From JBEBVQ01 sp037190845 (GTDB lineage Bacteria > Bacteroidota > Bacteroidia > Chitinophagales > Chitinophagaceae), in assembly GCA_037190845.1 (NCBI GenBank), contig JBBCJI010000023.1, positions 79,111 through 143,110 on the forward strand: a stretch of 64,000 nt of DNA, read 5' to 3'. Every line of letters begins with the position of its first letter. The first letter of the stretch is position 1. Both the position numbers and the translations under genes were made by a program. The notes under the pieces were generated by a model. It ran no database searches. It was not told the DNA's origin and saw only the letters and a program-made list of their open reading frames with translations. Shown piece by piece: positions 16,477-24,564 of the stretch.

Positions 16477-17399
16477 GACGGATCATATACATACTGCTAT
16501 CCTGCTGCTGCTACGGGCACTTCTCACTGGCGCAAACACCCGATAGTTCCATCCAGGGAATCTCCATTGAGATGGACGAGGTGATCGTTTCTGCCATCCG
16601 AGACGGCTGGGATGTGGATGCGTTTATCAAAAGAATAAAAACCGACACTACTTTCTACAAGGCATTCCGCTCTCTGCGGCTCACGAATCACACCGCAACC
16701 AACGATATCCGGATACGGGACAAAAAAGATAATACCACTGCTTCCCTGTACAGCATTACAGAACAAACATATGACGGGCGATGCCGGTCCATGAAAGTCG
16801 TAGAAGAAAAAACGAGCGGCAAGTTTTATAAACGCAACGGCGATTACCGCTACTACACCGCCGCCTTGTATGCACACCTGTTTTTCACAAAAGGAAAAGT
16901 ATGCAATGAAACCGACATCATCGCCGGCACGCAGGAAGAACCGGGAAAAAGCAGATTGGAACGCAGCAAGGCACAGCTCAAGCAGCTTATCTTCAGCCCC
17001 GGGAGCAAGATCAGCGGCGTGCCGCTCATGGGAGACAAAGCTTCTCTTTTTGAGCCGGAAACGTCAAAGATGTACGACTTCAGACTCATGTCCGTAACCT
17101 ATGCAGGGGAACATTGTTATCTCTTCCGGGCAGTACCGAAACCACAATACCAAAAAGACGTTGTTTTTAAAGACCTCTCCACCTGGTTCCGCGCAACCGA
17201 CTATTCGATCATGGCGCGGGATTATACGCTTTCATACAGCACTATCGTTTACGACTTCGACGTGCGCATGAAAGTGCGGCTTGAGCCGGTTGGCAGCAAG
17301 CTATTGCCTGTACGGATCGAGTATGACGGAAACTGGGATATAGCCACACAGCCACGGGAACGGACGCAGTTTATAACCATGTTTGAATATAATGACTGA
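16473..17399 (+). CDS. Secreted protein of unknown function
   Basis: A 308-residue protein I do not recognise. It has a signal peptide (MRRIIYILLSCCCYGHFSLAQ) and then ISIEMDEVIVSAIRDGW, which resembles the short EVVV(T/S)A linker found in Bacteroidota TonB-associated and carboxypeptidase-regulatory-like proteins. The rest is predicted mostly beta: TTASLYSITEQTYDGR, RATDYSIMARDYTLSYS and YDFDVRMKVRLEPVGSKLLP. The end of ispD overlaps its start by 4 bp, but no functional connection to isoprenoid synthesis is evident. Probably periplasmic or surface-exposed. Confidence 0.75.
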   Translation: MRRIIYILLSCCCYGHFSLAQTPDSSIQGISIEMDEVIVSAIRDGWDVDAFIKRIKTDTTFYKAFRSLRLTNHTATNDIRIRDKKDNTTASLYSITEQTYDGRCRSMKVVEEKTSGKFYKRNGDYRYYTAALYAHLFFTKGKVCNETDIIAGTQEEPGKSRLERSKAQLKQLIFSPGSKISGVPLMGDKASLFEPETSKMYDFRLMSVTYAGEHCYLFRAVPKPQYQKDVVFKDLSTWFRATDYSIMARDYTLSYSTIVYDFDVRMKVRLEPVGSKLLPVRIEYDGNWDIATQPRERTQFITMFEYND

Positions 17400-17563
17400 T
17401 ACACTCTATTACCAACTTTTGTCCTGAATCCGGCTAACGGAAGTCTAATCGAATGACTGGCGACTCAGATATAAAGAAGTTTCACCGAACAATTACAGCA
17501 GACCCGGTAAGGATTTGTTTATCTATATCTTATGGCGCGGAAAATATCATAAACATAAAAAAC

Positions 17564-17587
17564 AAAAGCCGCTATAGTAGCGGCTTT
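17564..17587 (-). terminator. Intrinsic terminator of the tRNA-Arg gene
   Basis: A 10-bp perfect stem (AAAGCCGCTA with its complement at 17578-17587) and a 3-nt loop, followed on the minus strand by TTTTGTTTTTTA. It lies 10 bp after the 3' end of the tRNA. Confidence 0.85.
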
Positions 17588-17596
17588 CAATATATG

Positions 17597-17670
<74 letters not shown>

Positions 17671-17684
17671 TGCTATTGCGGATG

Positions 17685-17692
17685 CAAAGCTA
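17685..17692 (-). promoter_or_regulatory. -7 box of the tRNA-Arg promoter
   Basis: TAGCTTTG on the minus strand matches TAnnTTTG and ends 14 bp before the tRNA 5' end, which places transcription start only a few bases upstream of the mature tRNA. Confidence 0.6.
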
Positions 17693-17715
17693 TAATAATT
17701 GACTGACTTGCACGA

Positions 17716-18630
17716 CTATTCTCCGCGGTTCTTTTTCCGGGGTTGTGGTACAGGAGCCTCTCCATCTTTCATCTCCTGTACGGGGATCAGGTCTTCCACC
17801 ATATCCCAACGATCGCTTTTCCAGCGAAAACCATCATACTGCCCGCTGGGTACATAGGTATACTTACGATTGGGATCATTCACCTGGGAGATCAGCCGGT
17901 CAAAATAAACAGCCTTCATCTTGTCGTCCCAGTTGAGGGAAGCCTGTACTTCCTTTTTATATTCAATGATAAAACGATGTTGCATGGCGTACGTTCCGCT
18001 TTGTGCATCGCGCACCCTGAAAACAGGAAAGCCGAACACGGGTCCCTGCTCCGTTAAAACCATCGGCTCCATCACTTTTTTTGTGGAAACGATGCCGCCC
18101 TTATTCTGCCCGAACAATGTGTACATAGTTCCATGCTCGGTTTCATGGGCCATGATCCGGTAATACAAAGCGCCGAACCACCTGCCGTTTGTAAGCACGC
18201 TGTCTTCCACCCCTTTCCCCAATTTGTCGGACTGATCGGATAAAGGATACAACTTCAGTACATCACTGTTCATCTGGATCGCCCCATAGTAACGGAGCGT
18301 CACTTCCGTATTCAACATACTCCAGTTGAACATGCGGAAGGCATTATCATCCGGAACCAAAATATTAATCTTTTCACCCAACTTTTCAAAAGGGTATGTA
18401 TATGATCCGTTGATCCGTAAAGCCTTCACAAGCAGCCGCCCCAACTGTTCGCAATAAGTACCGCGCAAATCTACGATGGGCGCCTGGTACATGGAATCGG
18501 CCAGCAATACCATTTCTGCCTCATACTTCTGAAGCGAATCCAGATCGCTTTTGTCAATGCCGGACTGTGCCTGTATATCACACAATATACAAAACAACCC
18601 TCCGGCCAGAAGAAAAATATATTTCCTCAT
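17716..18630 (-). CDS. Conserved secreted protein of unknown function
   Basis: A 304-residue protein with a signal peptide (MRKYIFLLAGGLFCILCDIQAQ) and a tail of basic and proline residues (PVPQPRKKNRGE). Features seen include INILVPDDNAFRMFNWSML, TLRYYGAIQMNSDVLKLYPL, NGRWFGALYYRIMAHE and YTLFGQNKGGIVSTKKVMEP (given in parts). They recall a widespread Bacteroidota secreted family without assigned function, whose members carry the pattern W-x-G-A-x-Y-Y-R-I. Probably periplasmic. It is transcribed toward the tRNA gene on the same strand. The 500-bp gap upstream holds only repeats. Confidence 0.74.
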   Translation of the reverse strand: MRKYIFLLAGGLFCILCDIQAQSGIDKSDLDSLQKYEAEMVLLADSMYQAPIVDLRGTYCEQLGRLLVKALRINGSYTYPFEKLGEKINILVPDDNAFRMFNWSMLNTEVTLRYYGAIQMNSDVLKLYPLSDQSDKLGKGVEDSVLTNGRWFGALYYRIMAHETEHGTMYTLFGQNKGGIVSTKKVMEPMVLTEQGPVFGFPVFRVRDAQSGTYAMQHRFIIEYKKEVQASLNWDDKMKAVYFDRLISQVNDPNRKYTYVPSGQYDGFRWKSDRWDMVEDLIPVQEMKDGEAPVPQPRKKNRGE

Positions 18631-18689
18631 GGTATTAAAACATTTCCCTCAAACCTACGAGAAAATGGTGATTACACAAAGCCATGGTT

Positions 18690-18726
18690 TTAATTAGCCA
18701 ATTAGCTGATGTGCTGATTAGCTGAT
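18690..18726. repeat. AATTAGCTGATTAGC-type palindromic repeat
   Basis: TTAATTAGCCAATTAGCTGATG followed by GCTGATTAGCTGATG (given in parts) forms overlapping short palindromes. The same words occur at 19052-19090, 31134-31153 and 57856-57929, mostly near gene ends. Confidence 0.6.
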
Positions 18727-18827
18727 GTCTGTCGCGAGGAACAAATTAGCGAATCACTGTTGTCCGGAAAATCAATCATAGCCGTACCCAGTAACGTTTG
18801 TTATACATCATCTGGTTAACAGACGTT

Positions 18828-18907
18828 TGTCATGCTGACGAGGGAAGCATCTCACAAAATACTGAAAATCATACATAACGCGGGATCCTTCCTTCGTCAG
18901 GATGACA
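18828..18907. repeat. REP-like inverted element (TGTCATGCTGACGAGGG type)
   Basis: TGTCATGCTGACGAGGGAAG at 18828-18847 faces an imperfect complement, CTTCCTTCGTCAGGATGACA, ending at 18907. About 40 bp lie between the arms. It sits in the 500-bp gap before the ferritin gene's 3' end. A reading frame crosses it but is not credible as a gene. The form matches dispersed small inverted repeats common in Bacteroidota. Confidence 0.7.
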
Positions 18908-19051
18908 TCGTGTTTCAGGACAAACACAATCATCATCCCTCAAACTGCCTGCTTCTGTCAGAAGTAAGCTCCTTACTGTACATAAATGCCAGGAACAGCT
19001 GCCCAATAAGAATCCCGGAAGTTTACATTTTCTTTCTTTTCCCGGACAACA

Positions 19052-19090
19052 ATGATTAGCTAATCAGCTAATTATCACATTAGCTGATTA
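19052..19090. repeat. GATTAGCTAATCAGCTAATT palindromic repeat
   Basis: GATTAGCTAATCAGCTAATT then ATTAGCTGATTA just downstream of the ferritin stop codon. Overlapping palindromes could form a hairpin in the ferritin transcript. The rest of 18631-19130 shows no gene. Confidence 0.6.
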
Positions 19091-19130
19091 AACTCATCCC
19101 CACCAGGCAATAGCCCTGATCATTTCATAA

Positions 19131-19643
19131 TCAACCTTTACCACCCGATTCCGTCCTGTAGCGCATAATATCCCGGTCGAACAGATAAAGACCGCTCTTA
19201 TCCTCGCCGATCAGCTCCAGCTTGTCGTTGAGCGTACGGGCCAGGCGTTCTTCTTCTATCTGCTCGGCCACATACCACTGGAGAAAATTGTGCGTGGCAT
19301 AGTCGCGCTCCTGGAATGCCAGATGTACCAGGTCATTGATACTTTCAGAGACTACCTTTTCATGACGCAGGAACTCTTCAAAAACCCTGTTCAATGACTG
19401 GAAGGTGATAATTGGCTGTTCCAGCGTCGGTATGATGCCGAAGCCGCCCCGCTCATTGATATACTTGATCAGCTTGAGCATATGCACACGCTCTTCTTCG
19501 GACTGGCTGTAAAAAAATTCGGTAACGCCTTCCAGGCCGGGTTGTATATCCGCCCAGGATGCCATGGCCAGGTAGGCCTGTGATGAAGCGGCTTCAAGCG
19601 CCACCTGTTTATTCAATGCTTCCTGTAGTGTCTGACTTAACAT
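19131..19643 (-). CDS. ftnA: Ferritin (non-heme iron storage)
   Basis: Stores iron in a 24-subunit cytoplasmic shell and oxidises Fe(II). The 170 residues match bacterial ferritin. The start ALNKQVALEAASSQAYLAMA carries the first Glu of the ferroxidase centre. Further ligand regions are EEERVHMLKLIKYINERGG and QWYVAEQIEEERLARTL (Gln and Glu pair). No heme-binding Met as in bacterioferritin is apparent. It is a single gene. Upstream, minus-strand TATATTCA near 19690 is a weak -7 candidate. Confidence 0.94.
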   Translation of the reverse strand: MLSQTLQEALNKQVALEAASSQAYLAMASWADIQPGLEGVTEFFYSQSEEERVHMLKLIKYINERGGFGIIPTLEQPIITFQSLNRVFEEFLRHEKVVSESINDLVHLAFQERDYATHNFLQWYVAEQIEEERLARTLNDKLELIGEDKSGLYLFDRDIMRYRTESGGKG

Positions 19644-19806
19644 AAAATATGGTGATTGGTTTTGATTCGGAATTCAACTATGAATATAGCCTTTTTTCAC
19701 TATTCCCACAACTTTTTTCATACACTTACATCTTCATGCGCTTCACTTCTCCATGTTCTTAATGTTGAAAAATAAAAACATTAAGGGCATTAAGGAATTA
19801 AGATCA

Positions 19807-20892
19807 TTAAGGAACCAGTTTAGTCCCCTCGGCATTCCCGGTGCTGATTTTCCATTCGCTCCGGTGCTTTCGCAGGGGATGGTCTTTGGATTTGTTAAAG
19901 ATCATCGGGCCGTTTTCCCTGCCGGCCCTGCGCAGCCGCTGTTCTTCCTCCGGCAAGTGCATTTCCTCCCGGCAATCGCTGCTGCAGCATCCTTCATAGG
20001 CAACCGCGCAAGTTGTGCACTGGATAAACAGCAGGTGACAACCATCATTTTGACAGTTGGTATGTGTATCACAGGGGTTTCCGCACTGGTGACATACCGC
20101 GATGATATCCTCGGTAATACGTTCTCCCATACGTTCGTCAAAAACAAAATTTTTCCCTTTGAATTTCAGCGGAAGCCCCTGCGCTCTGGCTTTACGGGTA
20201 TATTCGATGATCCCGCCTTCCAGTTGGAAGACATTTTTAAAGCCGTGATGCTTCAGGTAAGCGCTGGCTTTTTCACAGCGGATACCACCTGTGCAGTACA
20301 TGATGATGTTTTTATCCTGCTGGTCTTTCAGCATGCCGGCAGCCATCGGCAACTGGTCGCGGAAAGTATCCGAAGGCACTTCTATGGCATTTTCGAAATG
20401 CCCGACCTCGTATTCGTAATGATTACGCATATCTACGATCACGACATCTGGCTGTTCTGCCAACGCATTGAAAGCAGCAGCGTCAAGGTGTACCCCCATA
20501 TCCGACGGGTTAAAAGACGGATCTTCAATACCGTCTGCCACGATCTTTGGCCTGACCTTCATACGCAGCACCCAGAATGACTTTCCGTCGTCTTCCACGG
20601 CAATGTTCAGGCGGATGCCGTTCAGCTCGGGGGCCATCCCGAAAAGTGTTTCCCGGAACTGCTCATAATTGCTTTCGGGAACACTGATCTGCGCATTGAT
20701 ACCTTCCTGTGCGATATAGATACGCCCAAAAACTTTCAGGGCTTCAAACCGGATATACAGGTCGTCGCGAAAAGCCTGGGGATCAGCAATAAGGAAATAC
20801 TTATAAAAGGAAACTGTTTTGCGCGGCTCTGTTTCTTCCAGCATGCGCTTCTTCAGTTCCTCGTTGGAGATACGGTTGTGTAACACTGGCAT
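19807..20892 (-). CDS. trhO: tRNA uridine(34) hydroxylase, rhodanese-domain
   Basis: Oxygen-dependent hydroxylation of U34 in tRNA to 5-hydroxyuridine (YceA/TrhO family). The N-terminal acylphosphatase-like domain is about residues 20-110 and includes EGINAQISVPE. The rhodanese domain (about 135-235) has VIVDMRNHYEYEVGHFENA and the active-site loop MYCTGGIRCEKASAYL. The C-terminal part (about 255-310) is a cysteine-rich cluster, CHQCGNPCDTH then CHLLFIQCTTCA and CCSSDC, suggestive of metal binding and usual in this family. At 361 residues it is slightly longer than E. coli TrhO, ending in a basic tail. Confidence 0.93.
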   Translation of the reverse strand: MPVLHNRISNEELKKRMLEETEPRKTVSFYKYFLIADPQAFRDDLYIRFEALKVFGRIYIAQEGINAQISVPESNYEQFRETLFGMAPELNGIRLNIAVEDDGKSFWVLRMKVRPKIVADGIEDPSFNPSDMGVHLDAAAFNALAEQPDVVIVDMRNHYEYEVGHFENAIEVPSDTFRDQLPMAAGMLKDQQDKNIIMYCTGGIRCEKASAYLKHHGFKNVFQLEGGIIEYTRKARAQGLPLKFKGKNFVFDERMGERITEDIIAVCHQCGNPCDTHTNCQNDGCHLLFIQCTTCAVAYEGCCSSDCREEMHLPEEEQRLRRAGRENGPMIFNKSKDHPLRKHRSEWKISTGNAEGTKLVP

Positions 20893-20969
20893 GGTGTACC
20901 TTCCTTTTCTTTTGAGGTGAAGCAGATTATTTATCGCTGCAAAGGTACGGAGCTTTAATAATCTATTAG

Positions 20970-21037
20970 ATGTGACAGATGTGTTGGATGTGGAAAATGT
21001 GCTGACACATTCATCACATCCAACACATCTGTCACAT
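20970..21037 (-). terminator. Long hairpin downstream of the bifunctional nuclease gene
   Basis: A 23-bp perfect inverted repeat (ATGTGACAGATGTGTTGGATGTG at 20970-20992, in parts ATGTGACAGATG and TGTTGGATGTG, complement at 21015-21037). The 22-nt loop holds a second small hairpin, AATGTG/CACATT. It begins 14 bp after the stop codon at 21051. There is no clear U-tract. Confidence 0.65.
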
Positions 21038-21050
21038 TAATTTCACCGGC

Positions 21051-21668
21051 TTACTTACCTTTCCGGCTGTTTATTTCATCCCGGATAGAAATGGCGCGTA
21101 CGTAATCTTCCTGTTCCAGCACCTGTTGAAGCAGTTTGTTCAGTTCCTCCAGATCCATGCTCTTCATATCTTTATCCATATCTACCCTGGAACTGGCTGT
21201 AGCCGGATTTTGCGGCGGATCAGTCGCAGCAGGTTCGTTCTGGGGCGTATCTACGGTCTGGTCGAGATAGAGGCCGGCAACATCAAGGATATTTTCATAG
21301 GTCCATATACGGCAGTTGGCACGGACAGCCAGCGCCAGCGCATCGGAGGTACGGGAGTCTATTTCAATATATTCACCTTCATGCCGGCAGACCAGCTTAG
21401 CGTAAAAGATGCCTTCTTCCAGCTTATATATAACCACTTCAGAAAGCTCAATGCTGAAGGTGGTCATAAAATTGGCAAAAAGATCATGGGTAAGCGGGCG
21501 ACTGGGCTGCATGCGTTCCAGTGCTACTGCTATAGCTTGGGCTTCAAAGCCACCGATAACGATAGGCAGCCGTCTGAGGCCGTTCACCTCTCCAAGTACT
21601 ACTGCATAAGAATGGGTCTGTGTAATGCTGTGAGACAGGGCCACAATTTCCAGTTCAATTTTTTTCAT
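21051..21668 (-). CDS. Bifunctional nuclease (BFN/DUF151) family protein with C-terminal UVR-like motif
   Basis: A 205-residue protein. The N-terminal BFN domain (about 1-135) is shown by ELEIVALSHSITQTHSYAVVL, LRRLPIVIGGFEAQAIAVAL and the segment IDSRTSDALALAVRANCRIW. A variable Pro/Ala-rich linker follows, then LEELNKLLQQVLEQEDYVRA and ISIRDEINSRKGK, a helical hairpin like the UVR motif of UvrB/UvrC. The family has been linked to nuclease activity and stress or virulence regulation. The fusion with a UVR-like tail is common in Bacteroidota. It lies 70 bp downstream of parC on the same strand, so they may share a transcript. Confidence 0.88.
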   Translation of the reverse strand: MKKIELEIVALSHSITQTHSYAVVLGEVNGLRRLPIVIGGFEAQAIAVALERMQPSRPLTHDLFANFMTTFSIELSEVVIYKLEEGIFYAKLVCRHEGEYIEIDSRTSDALALAVRANCRIWTYENILDVAGLYLDQTVDTPQNEPAATDPPQNPATASSRVDMDKDMKSMDLEELNKLLQQVLEQEDYVRAISIRDEINSRKGK

Positions 21669-21738
21669 CAGTCAGCAACCGTCTTTCAAACAAATGGAAG
21701 GTAAAGATAATTATTTTGCAACAATTATTATATATACA

Positions 21739-24255
21739 TCAGAACAACGTGGGCGCGGTAGCTTCAGGCTGGCTGTCCGGCTGATTCAGCAGCACAATCT
21801 CTTTCAGGTCGTTTTCCGCTATCCGTGTACCAACTGTTTTCCAGCCTGTCACTTCAATTTCTTCGGCAAGGACTACTTCCCGTTCTGTTAATTCTGTTTT
21901 TTTCTTTCCACTGCGCAGCAGGATCTCCGGAGATTCAAGGGTCGTGATAAATTCCAGCCTGTTCCCTTCGCCTTCACGGATAAAGAGGAACTTATTCTTC
22001 AGTGTTTGTGTTTCGATCACAAAACGCTTGGCATTGTATTGCCCGGCTTTTGCATCATAATAAACAGCACTGACGATTTTCGCCGGACCAAATTTCTCGA
22101 TCAGCATCAGGTTATCTGTGTCAAAACGGTTAGTCAGCTCGATATCCGTCAGTTCATACGTACCATCCTTATAAAAAGCAATGATCCTGTCCTGCTCGTC
22201 AAATCGTCCGAGCGAAATACCTCCGCCATCCCGGTTGAGCCGCCCGGTAGCGGGATCGTACCAGATCTTAAGCGCAGACAAGGTAGAACGTCCTTTTTCT
22301 TTAAACCGGATGGATTTTACGGGATATTTTGTTACCTGGTTGCCTCCGGCGCCGCGACCTTTAATATCCAGCTCTTCAAAATAATAGTCGAGTTGCTTGA
22401 CACGGGCTTTGCTACCCGGGGAAAGGGTAATGGTCACCACTTCCGCTTCCCCGTTGGGATTAGCACTGAAATACAATATTTTGCTGTTTGGGTTACCCTT
22501 GGTCAGTGCGTATTCCTTATCACGGGTAATACCAGTAACATTGAAGCGCTTGGCATAAACGATACCCGACTTCCCATCCAGGTAGATCAGGTTGTAGGTC
22601 ATACGTTCATCATTCTTTTGAAATACAGCCAGGTGGATGATATCCTTCCCTACAAAAGTTTTATCGGCAACTTTGGTAACCAGCATCGTGCCATCTTTAC
22701 GGAATACGATAATATTGTCGAGATCAGAGCAGTCGAAGGCATATTCATCTTTTTTAAGACTGGTACCGATAAAACCTTCTTTATAATTGACATACAGCTT
22801 TGTATTGGCGATAGCAACCTGTGTGGCTTCTATAGTTTCAAACTGCCGTATCTCCGTCAATCTCTCCCGGCCTTTTCCATACTTTTTCAACAGCCCTTCG
22901 TAGTATCCGATAGCATATTCGGTAAGATGCTCAATATGATGCTGTGTTTGCGTCATCTGATCTTCAACACCTTTAATATGCTCATCGGCTTTGAAGGAAT
23001 CGAATTTCGAAATGCGCTTGATACGTATTTCGGTAAGCTTTACAATATCATCTTGCGTTACTTCCCTGCGCAGCAACTTTTTATAGGGCTTCAAACCCTT
23101 GTCGATAGCCTGCAATACACCTTCCCATGTCGTTTCCTCTTCGATATCGCGGTAGATCCTTTTTTCAATGAATATTTTCTCCAGAGAAGAATAATGCCAG
23201 TCATCCTCCAGCTCTCCAAGCTTTATTTCAAGCTCACGGAGCAGCAATCCACGCGTATGATCCACGCTGTATTTCAGCATGGTGGACGCATTCGTGAAGT
23301 GCGGCTTGTCATTGATAATAATGCAGGCATTCGGGGAAATGGATATCTCACAATCAGTAAACAGATACAGGGCATCAATGGCTTGGTCGGTAGTAACGCC
23401 CGGAGCCAGTTGTACGATCAGTTCTACCTCTTTTGCCGTATTGTCGGCAACGCTTTTTATTTTGATCTTACCGTTGTCATTGGCTTTGATGATACTGTCT
23501 GCCAATTGCTGGGTAGTAATGCCATATGGCACATCACGGATGGCAAGGGTTTTCTTATCTACTTCTTCGATATGGGCGCGCACACGCACCTTTCCGCCCC
23601 TTGCACCGTCGTTATAATTGCTGACGTCAATCATACCGCCGGTCAGGAAATCGGGATACAGATCAAATTTTTTGCCCTTGAGGTGTTTTACAGCCGCTTC
23701 GAGCAATTCACAGAAATTGTGCGGTAATATTTTAGTAGAAAGCCCCACCGCAATCCCTTCAGCGCCCTGCGCCAACAACAGCGGAAATTTTACGGGCAGG
23801 GTTACAGGTTCATTCTTACGGCCGTCGTAGCTAAGCTGCCAGTTGGTTGTTTTGGCATTAAATGCGATATCAAGCGCAAATTTTGAAAGACGCGCCTCAA
23901 TATACCGGGCAGCGGCAGCGCTGTCGCCGGTACGCACATCCCCCCAGTTACCTTGGGTATCAATGAGCAGGTTTTTCTGCCCGATATGCACCATTGCATC
24001 GGTGATAGAAGCATCTCCGTGCGGATGGTACTGCATCGTTTGCCCGATCACATTGGCGACTTTGTTGTACCGGCCGTCATCCATTTCCTTCATGGCATGA
24101 AGTATACGGCGTTGTACCGGCTTTAATCCGTCTTCTACGGCAGGCACCGCCCGCTCAAGTATCACATAGCTGGCATAGTCGAGAAACCAGCTTTCATACA
24201 TATCCCCGATGTGCAGGGTACTCTGCCCGTCATTTTGTGTTTGTTCATCCATCAA
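21739..24255 (-). CDS. parC: DNA topoisomerase IV subunit A
   Basis: Breakage-reunion subunit of a type IIA topoisomerase that unlinks daughter chromosomes. The 838-residue protein has the DGLKPVQRRILHAM entry, the quinolone-region helix YHPHGDASITDAM and the catalytic Tyr118 in AAAARYIEARLSKF. The N-terminal breakage-reunion domain continues to about residue 470. The C-terminal third has beta-pinwheel-like blades such as IIVFRKDGTMLVTKVADKTFVG and IIAFYKDGTYELTDIELTN (in parts). No strict GyrA-box (QRRGGKG) is visible, which favours ParC over GyrA. No parE gene is in the window. The ATG at 24255 is followed by a second Met. Confidence 0.92.
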   Translation of the reverse strand: MMDEQTQNDGQSTLHIGDMYESWFLDYASYVILERAVPAVEDGLKPVQRRILHAMKEMDDGRYNKVANVIGQTMQYHPHGDASITDAMVHIGQKNLLIDTQGNWGDVRTGDSAAAARYIEARLSKFALDIAFNAKTTNWQLSYDGRKNEPVTLPVKFPLLLAQGAEGIAVGLSTKILPHNFCELLEAAVKHLKGKKFDLYPDFLTGGMIDVSNYNDGARGGKVRVRAHIEEVDKKTLAIRDVPYGITTQQLADSIIKANDNGKIKIKSVADNTAKEVELIVQLAPGVTTDQAIDALYLFTDCEISISPNACIIINDKPHFTNASTMLKYSVDHTRGLLLRELEIKLGELEDDWHYSSLEKIFIEKRIYRDIEEETTWEGVLQAIDKGLKPYKKLLRREVTQDDIVKLTEIRIKRISKFDSFKADEHIKGVEDQMTQTQHHIEHLTEYAIGYYEGLLKKYGKGRERLTEIRQFETIEATQVAIANTKLYVNYKEGFIGTSLKKDEYAFDCSDLDNIIVFRKDGTMLVTKVADKTFVGKDIIHLAVFQKNDERMTYNLIYLDGKSGIVYAKRFNVTGITRDKEYALTKGNPNSKILYFSANPNGEAEVVTITLSPGSKARVKQLDYYFEELDIKGRGAGGNQVTKYPVKSIRFKEKGRSTLSALKIWYDPATGRLNRDGGGISLGRFDEQDRIIAFYKDGTYELTDIELTNRFDTDNLMLIEKFGPAKIVSAVYYDAKAGQYNAKRFVIETQTLKNKFLFIREGEGNRLEFITTLESPEILLRSGKKKTELTEREVVLAEEIEVTGWKTVGTRIAENDLKEIVLLNQPDSQPEATAPTLF

Positions 24256-24296
24256 TTGAGTGCATTATGCGCGTCTGCCTGTGTATAATAAAGCTG

Positions 24297-24304
24297 CAAA
24301 AATA
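24297..24304 (-). promoter_or_regulatory. Candidate -7 box upstream of parC
   Basis: TATTTTTG on the minus strand matches TAnnTTTG and lies 42 bp before the parC ATG. No upstream TTTG is evident at 19-21 bp. The rest of the 24256-24564 gap between divergent genes shows nothing further. Confidence 0.4.
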
Positions 24305-24564
24305 TTGCTTCCTGCCGTAGATTACCTAAGATTGTTCCGGATAACCGGAAAGAGGTGCGAAATTACTGTATATAGCAGCAATCCGGCCATATTTATGAAA
24401 GCATCCCAGCACCCTGATACTGAGACCCTGGCCTTACACATTAAAACATTTCTCCCTGCCAATCATTTTTTTATTAAAAAAGATCAGAATTGCTTATTTT
24501 TATCACTAAAATTATCTTGGGAGCGGTGGCTGTTGGTCATGGTTACCTGCATATTTGCAACTGT

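Noticed and set aside
18832..19059. A 75-codon plus-strand frame in the gap before ferritin
   Set aside because: It crosses both arms of a REP-like inverted repeat and lacks any domain-like pattern.
22006..23727. A 573-codon open frame antisense to parC
   Set aside because: It lies wholly inside the well-supported topoisomerase gene on the other strand, shows no family motifs, and its composition mirrors parC codons.
24490..24564. N-terminal extension of the T9SS protein from a TTG at 24490
   Set aside because: The ATG at 24565 is followed directly by a typical signal peptide; the extension would place that peptide internally.
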